Part shown: positions 59,541-64,000 of the stretch, piece by piece
Numbering within the stretch: position 1 is the first letter of the stretch
Layout of the letters: each line of letters starts with the position of its first letter
Origin: Tenebrio molitor
Taxonomy: Eukaryota > Arthropoda > Insecta > Coleoptera > Tenebrionidae
Assembly: GCF_963966145.1 (NCBI RefSeq)
Contig: NC_091055.1
Location: 10,850,001-10,914,000, forward strand
Length of the DNA: 64,000 nucleotides
Direction: 5' to 3'
Notes under the pieces: model-generated
Told to the model about the DNA's origin: nothing
What the model saw: the letters and a program-made list of their open reading frames with translations, nothing else
Database searches by the model: none
Translations under genes and position numbers: made by a program

Positions 59541-60610
59541 TGTGAAGAGTAGATCAACGACAGAACAGATCTTCACCTTGACGATGTTATAGAAGCAAAG
59601 CTTCGAACAAAACCTAAGTCTCCACATCTTGTTCATAGATTTTAAGAAAGCCTACGACTCGATAGTAAGAAATAATTTGTACCAAGCAATGAAAAAACTG
59701 AAGATCCCGAACAAATTAATCTGTTTGACAAGCATGACCCTGACAGATACTCAGAACAAAATCTCAGCAGACGGAAGACTATCGGAAAGTTTTGGAGGAA
59801 AGATCGGACTCAGACAGGAGGACCCGCTATCCTCAATATAGTTTTAGAAGCAGTTTTCAGAGACAGCGAGATCCATACGCAAGGAATTGTATACCACCGA
59901 AAACAACAAGTAATTGCCTATGCAGACGACGTGGCACTGATAACAAGATCAAAAAAGGAATTATTTGGCAAAGTGGAAAAGGCTGCGAGGGGTTATGGAC
60001 TGAGGATAAACGAAGAGAAAACGAAGTATCTAGTAATGAAGCAGGAAATAACAACTGGCGAACCGTACAGCAAGTTTAAAACAAACAAAAAGCTACAATT
60101 TCGAAGAGGTCAAACACTTTGAATACCTAAGATTGACAGTCTCGTATGATAACGATGAAGAGCCGAACCAAAGGAAGCAAGACAATGGGCTCACTAAAGA
60201 GATTGGTAACGTCGACAGAAATCTCCAGAGCGGCGAAGATCAGGATATATAGGACAGTGGTGAGGCCGGCGGTGGTATATAATATAGGGGTGTGAAACCT
60301 GGGTGCTAACGAAGAAGAGCGAGATAATGCTGAGGAAAATATTTAAAGGGACGAGAACCGAGGACGGAGGATGGCGAAGAAAAACAAATAGAGAAATAAA
60401 GGAACTACATATACAGACACAGCAGTATAGTGTGGCATATCAAAGCACAAAGGATAAGGTGGCTGGGTTATGTTGGTAGAATGGCAGAGTACAGCAGAGA
60501 CATCCGAAGAGAGCGCTGCTGGAGGGAGAAGGAGGAAAGAAGAGGAGGGGAAGACCGAAGAAGAAATGGCTCGAGGCGTTAACAGCAGACCAGCAGACCT
60601 AAGAATGCTG
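59541..60610 (+). mobile_element. LINE reverse-transcriptase relic
   Basis: In broken + strand frames it reads RSTTEQIFTL, LFIDFKKAYDSIVRNNLYQA, GKIGLRQEDPLSS, VIAYADDVALITRSKKEL and GLRINEEKTKYLVM. Further on it has an IRIYRTVVRPAVVYN-like stretch and IRWLGYVGRM / RGRPKKKWLEAL remnants. These are reverse-transcriptase motifs (FIDFKKAYDS, GLRQGDPLS, YADD) and the C-terminal region of a non-LTR retrotransposon. Several frameshifts and stops show that it is dead. The endonuclease part is absent. Confidence 0.85.
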
Positions 60611-60839
60611 CAATAATTGTCCGGTCACCATAAATTATGTAAATAAATAATTGTATTGCAAATAGTAAATGTCTCGTTTTATTGGCAAGCTGATAAAAAA
60701 TAATATAAAACATTGTTAATAAGTATCTACAATTAATAAATGTATCTATTTGAAAAAAATAGATACAAAATAAATTTGTAATTTTTCCAATGATGTCTTT
60801 TGCTTTGTAGTTTGTGGGGTCGCCTAAAAAATTTAATGT

Positions 60840-60935
60840 GCACCTCGGTCAAAAAGTGCATTTTGTCCTCGCCTGTTTTGAAGTCTCGGCTGCGCCTCGA
60901 CCAGAAAACCCAGACTCGGGACACTTTTTCGCCTT
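60840..60935. repeat. Imperfect hairpin with GC-rich centre
   Basis: CGGTCAAAAAGTGCATTTTG on the left is loosely mirrored by GACTCGGGACACTTTTTCG on the right, around TCTCGGCTGCGCCTCGA. The centre resembles that of the hairpin at 45601-45720. Confidence 0.4.
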
Positions 60936-61146
60936 GATACACAAATAACTATTACGGTTATTGTGGCTATTAGTTTGCTGTTTAGTTCGAAAGCGCTCCG
61001 TAATACCGCTTTCGAGGGCGCCACTGTTATTGAGAGAAGTCGACGCGGAACAAAACAAAAAACAATACGAACAAGAAATACAAATACAAAAATCGCGACA
61101 CTGCCGCACAGTTCACTTCACATTCCCCACATTTTAGGTTAGTTTT

Positions 61147-61825
61147 AACATTTTGGTGTGACATGTACCGAACGTTGGTGAGGACTGGACGGTGTCCGAA
61201 GGGCCCGCCGAATGCAACTCTAACAGTGCTGGAGGATCTACTAATGAGCAGGAGAAGACTACCGACCATTATCGCTAGGGACGCGAAAACCCTAGCGCTC
61301 GGAGGAACGAACCTCATGATCAAAAACGACCTGGAAGCTCGATCGACGAGTGATCACAATAGGATCGTCGACAGCAACGAGGACAAGGGTGTCCAGAAAA
61401 TGGACTGGGAAAAGAAGCTGGTGGTCTCGCAGGCAGATCGTAGCATGTTCGGGGAGGTTGCTGCTGCCGGGAGAAACAAGATTCACAACGAGGAGACGGT
61501 CGAGGGTGCGACCTCGACCCTCCAGACACTGGCAATGCGGACTTGCAAAACCAGCATGCCATGGAGGGCCGGAAGAGACAAAATCTGGTGGAACGCCGAC
61601 CTCAAACGCCTCGAGAGAGCAACTCGAAAAGCCAGGGCCACGTTCCAACGAGAACGAAACCAAGAGCGTCGGGCGGAGCTCCGCGAAAAATTCAAGCGGA
61701 AGAGGGGGATCTACAAAGATGCCATCAAGAGGGCGAAGATGTCGTATTTGGAGCACGGAGCTGGGATAGGTTCCCTTCACAGTGTTTCCAATAAAGAACG
61801 AGAGAGGAAAGTTGCAGCCTAATAC
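61147..61825 (+). mobile_element. R1/jockey-like LINE fragment (endonuclease end and linker)
   Basis: A 219-codon + strand frame contains NATLTVLEDLLMSRRRLPTI, a damaged endonuclease box (IARDAKTLALGG where IAGDFNAK is expected) and STSDHNRIV. It then has the typical linker before the reverse transcriptase: WWNADLKRLERATRKARATF and KRKRGIYKDAIKRAKMSYLE. No reverse transcriptase follows. A 203-codon frame on the opposite strand is only its shadow. Confidence 0.7.
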
Positions 61826-63100
61826 CTCAGGTTCCCCTGGGGGGCAGGGGGTATCCCCCACCGCCCTCGCCGCTAGGCAACCCGGCACAGCAGCCAAAAA
61901 CATGCAGATATGCAGTCCAAAAGTATGTCATCAGGAAGCGTAGTAGAGAAGATAATTGTTTCTTTTTCGCAAAATGTGGATCTGTTGCAGCTGCTGCTTT
62001 GACGAATCAACGTACAGTTTGTTAATATAGATTAATACACCATGAAAAACCATTAAAAACGTTTGGAAAACTCTATGTTTAGGTTTAGAGGTTTTAAAAG
62101 TGATACTCAGCTTATGCTCCAGATCTAGTACCTACCTCATGACTTTTATTTATCTGAAACAAATGCATCTAACCGAATCCGGATTATTTCTAGAGGTAAA
62201 TTTGAATTTGTCAATTTACGAAATGGAGATACATACATTCCTCTAAAATCTTGAACAAGCAGCTCAAGGAGAAAACTTTTGGCAACAAAATTGTCGAATT
62301 CTGAAGAAGTGTTTTTAATAGATAGGTAGCGCTGCAAGACGACATTGTTATTAAGGAGGTATTCTAGTCTAGAATGTAAAATATTTTATCCTTGCGTATT
62401 CTTTTTTTTGAGTATAACACTTTACTATCGATCATCGATCTTTGATTTATAATATAACTTTATTAATGTTTTAGCATAATAAATAGTATTACAAATTAAG
62501 CTAGTTATTATAAACTATCCTTGCGCCAAAAACCAATTCCAAGTGACTGCCATGATTTCTGCAGTTCTGGTCATAAATAAATAAATGTCCCTGTACCAGA
62601 AAAAATATATTGAAAAACCAAGAGATTATAAACTATTGAAATTTGTTTTTTTTCCCTTTTAGGAGGCAAAAAATTAGAAAGAAAATTTTGCTTTAATTTT
62701 GGTATCGGCTAAGTAGGTAAATCTGATGATACCGCGTGAGCAACAATTACTATTTGAAGTGGCAATAAAAAAAATTTACTTCAAATTGGCAAAACAGTGA
62801 ATTGTACCTATTTCCGTTTGATTTATTGTCATTATTGACAGCTGACATAAATTTCAAATTTAAACATCTCGGTTTTTGTAATCTTTACGCTGACGAATAC
62901 GATTACGAAGGATACGATACCTATGCCTGTCAGATTCATAAAAGTAAAGTTGTGCATAAGAGCGAACTTGGTGGCCATTAGCCGGTATTAGGTTTCGTAT
63001 CCACGACTCAAGCCCCAAGTGATAAGGACTTTTGCTGTTGCACATTAATAACAGCTTTTGAGCTGACCATTGCCAATATCCAGTTGTGGGAGTGATTGTT
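61826..63100. other. Gene-less AT-rich stretch
   Basis: No gene or repeat recognised. Confidence 0.4.
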
Positions 63101-63104
63101 TTCG

Positions 63105-63430
63105 GGGAAGTTTTGGTAATTATTCACTTTAACTACTTCTGGAATTTTCGCGTTTTTTCTGGCTAGACAGGCTCAGGGCGTCCTCCTAGATCGTTTCCCA
63201 CCATTCAAACCTTGTGCAAATGCCTTTTTTTTCTCTCTTGTTGTGTTTCAAGGTCGCGTCAGGGTCGCGTCAAGGTCGCGCCAATGTCTTAGTATAACTA
63301 AAGGGTAAGGAAAATTCATTTGCACAAGGTTTGAATTGTGGGAAACGATCTAGGAGGACGCCCTGAGGCTGTTTAGCCAGAAAAAAACGCGACAGTTCCA
63401 GAAGTAGTTAAAGTGAACAATGACCGAAGT
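63105..63430. mobile_element. Long inverted-repeat element
   Basis: Arms of about 110-125 bp (left 63105-63228, right 63313-63430) are inverted copies containing CGTCCTCCTAGATCGTTTCC and TTTGCACAAGGTTTGAA. The loop carries three GGTCGCGTCA-type tandem units (63250-63285). Non-coding; a MITE or fold-back element. Confidence 0.8.
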
Positions 63431-64000
63431 TTTTGTTCCAGAGATTAAGGCAAGAAATGTCTTTGAATGGGTGTAGGTAGAAAATTTAGCAAAATTTTAT
63501 TTTTGCAACCTAAATCAACGGATCATGGTGCTTTGATTAAAAAACAGACTATAACCGAATTCGATGAGCCACACTGAAGCAAAATTGAAAGGATAAAAAA
63601 CAAACAATAAAAAGATTCCTGTAAACATTGTTCAAATTATCCGCTAGATGACGGTAGTAACGCAACCTTATTTGATCTTGCTGTGATCCCTATATTTGAT
63701 CTAGTACTATGTAGTTCAAGTTATTTTCTCCCTTCATCAGAGATAACGTTATCTCTTTAAATAAAGCAATCCATACACTAGTTAATACAAAATTGTTACA
63801 TTGAAAACTTAAAAATTCATTTTAGTTCCAAACTAATGTAATCATTTTAAAGTGTTTTCCTTTGAGCTATAAAATGTCTTCCAAAAAAATAACTTTCACC
63901 ATCGTTATTGAAGCTTCAATAAAATCTTCGTAGTTTCATGTTTCATTTTAATTATATTGTACAAATCTAAAAATTTTGTTTATGCTTGCAGAAGAAAGAA
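63431..64000. other. Gene-less stretch to window end
   Basis: No feature recognised. Confidence 0.4.

Noticed and set aside
61292..61903. 203-codon open frame on the - strand
   Set aside because: It is the shadow of the LINE fragment, whose + strand frame shows real endonuclease/linker motifs.
1..64000. CRISPR arrays, operons, tRNA genes, prokaryotic defence systems
   Set aside because: Nothing in the sequence supports them. Tandem units seen are microsatellites or loop repeats, and no tRNA B-box with a foldable clover-leaf was found.

Overview
The window is AT-rich animal nuclear DNA, almost certainly from an insect and most likely a beetle. The gene families (insulin-like receptor, arrestin-domain protein, secreted Grp7/JHBP-like protein), the many introns of only 45-70 bp, and the mix of DNA transposons, MITE-like palindromes and LINE relics all fit. 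The insect call rests on gene content. The beetle call is an inference.

Three host genes lie together between about 12.1 and 27.8 kb. (1) An arrestin-domain (ARRDC/alpha-arrestin-like) gene on the + strand has five readable exons from 12177 to 13584. Its first coding exon was not found, and one intron is almost entirely a palindromic element. (2) A secreted tandem TULIP-type (Grp7 allergen/JHBP-like) gene on the + strand has three exons, 14081-15485. (3) A complete insulin-like receptor gene (InR) on the - strand can be assembled from 15 coding exons, 27579 down to 16038. They join into one 1406-residue frame with L1, Cys-rich, L2, FnIII, furin site, transmembrane and tyrosine kinase regions. 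Its first coding exon (signal sequence) sits behind a 6.2 kb intron. Genes 2 and 3 are convergent with 552 bp between their stop codons.

The rest is intergenic or intronic DNA crowded with mobile-element remains. They include: a 1680 bp hAT-like non-autonomous element with a perfect 8 bp target duplication (9728-11407); two copies of an apparently uncatalogued 1 kb terminal-inverted-repeat element (47698-48716 and 54106-55175), each carrying a different secondary insertion; many elements ending in TACAGGGTG; DUF4817 transposon relics; a Crypton-like tyrosine-recombinase relic (about 44.9-45.4 kb); three LINE relics (54.2-55.9, 59.5-60.6 and 61.1-61.8 kb); and a 5S rRNA-derived sequence (46950-47032).

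The left 9 kb and the 28.8-42.4 kb stretch hold no gene I can recognise. No prokaryotic system, CRISPR array, tRNA or intact viral gene was seen. The most interesting unexplained items are the 1 kb TIR family, the paralogous exon-like cassette next to the 5S-like sequence, and the promoter-like block with twin ATCACGTGAT palindromes upstream of InR.
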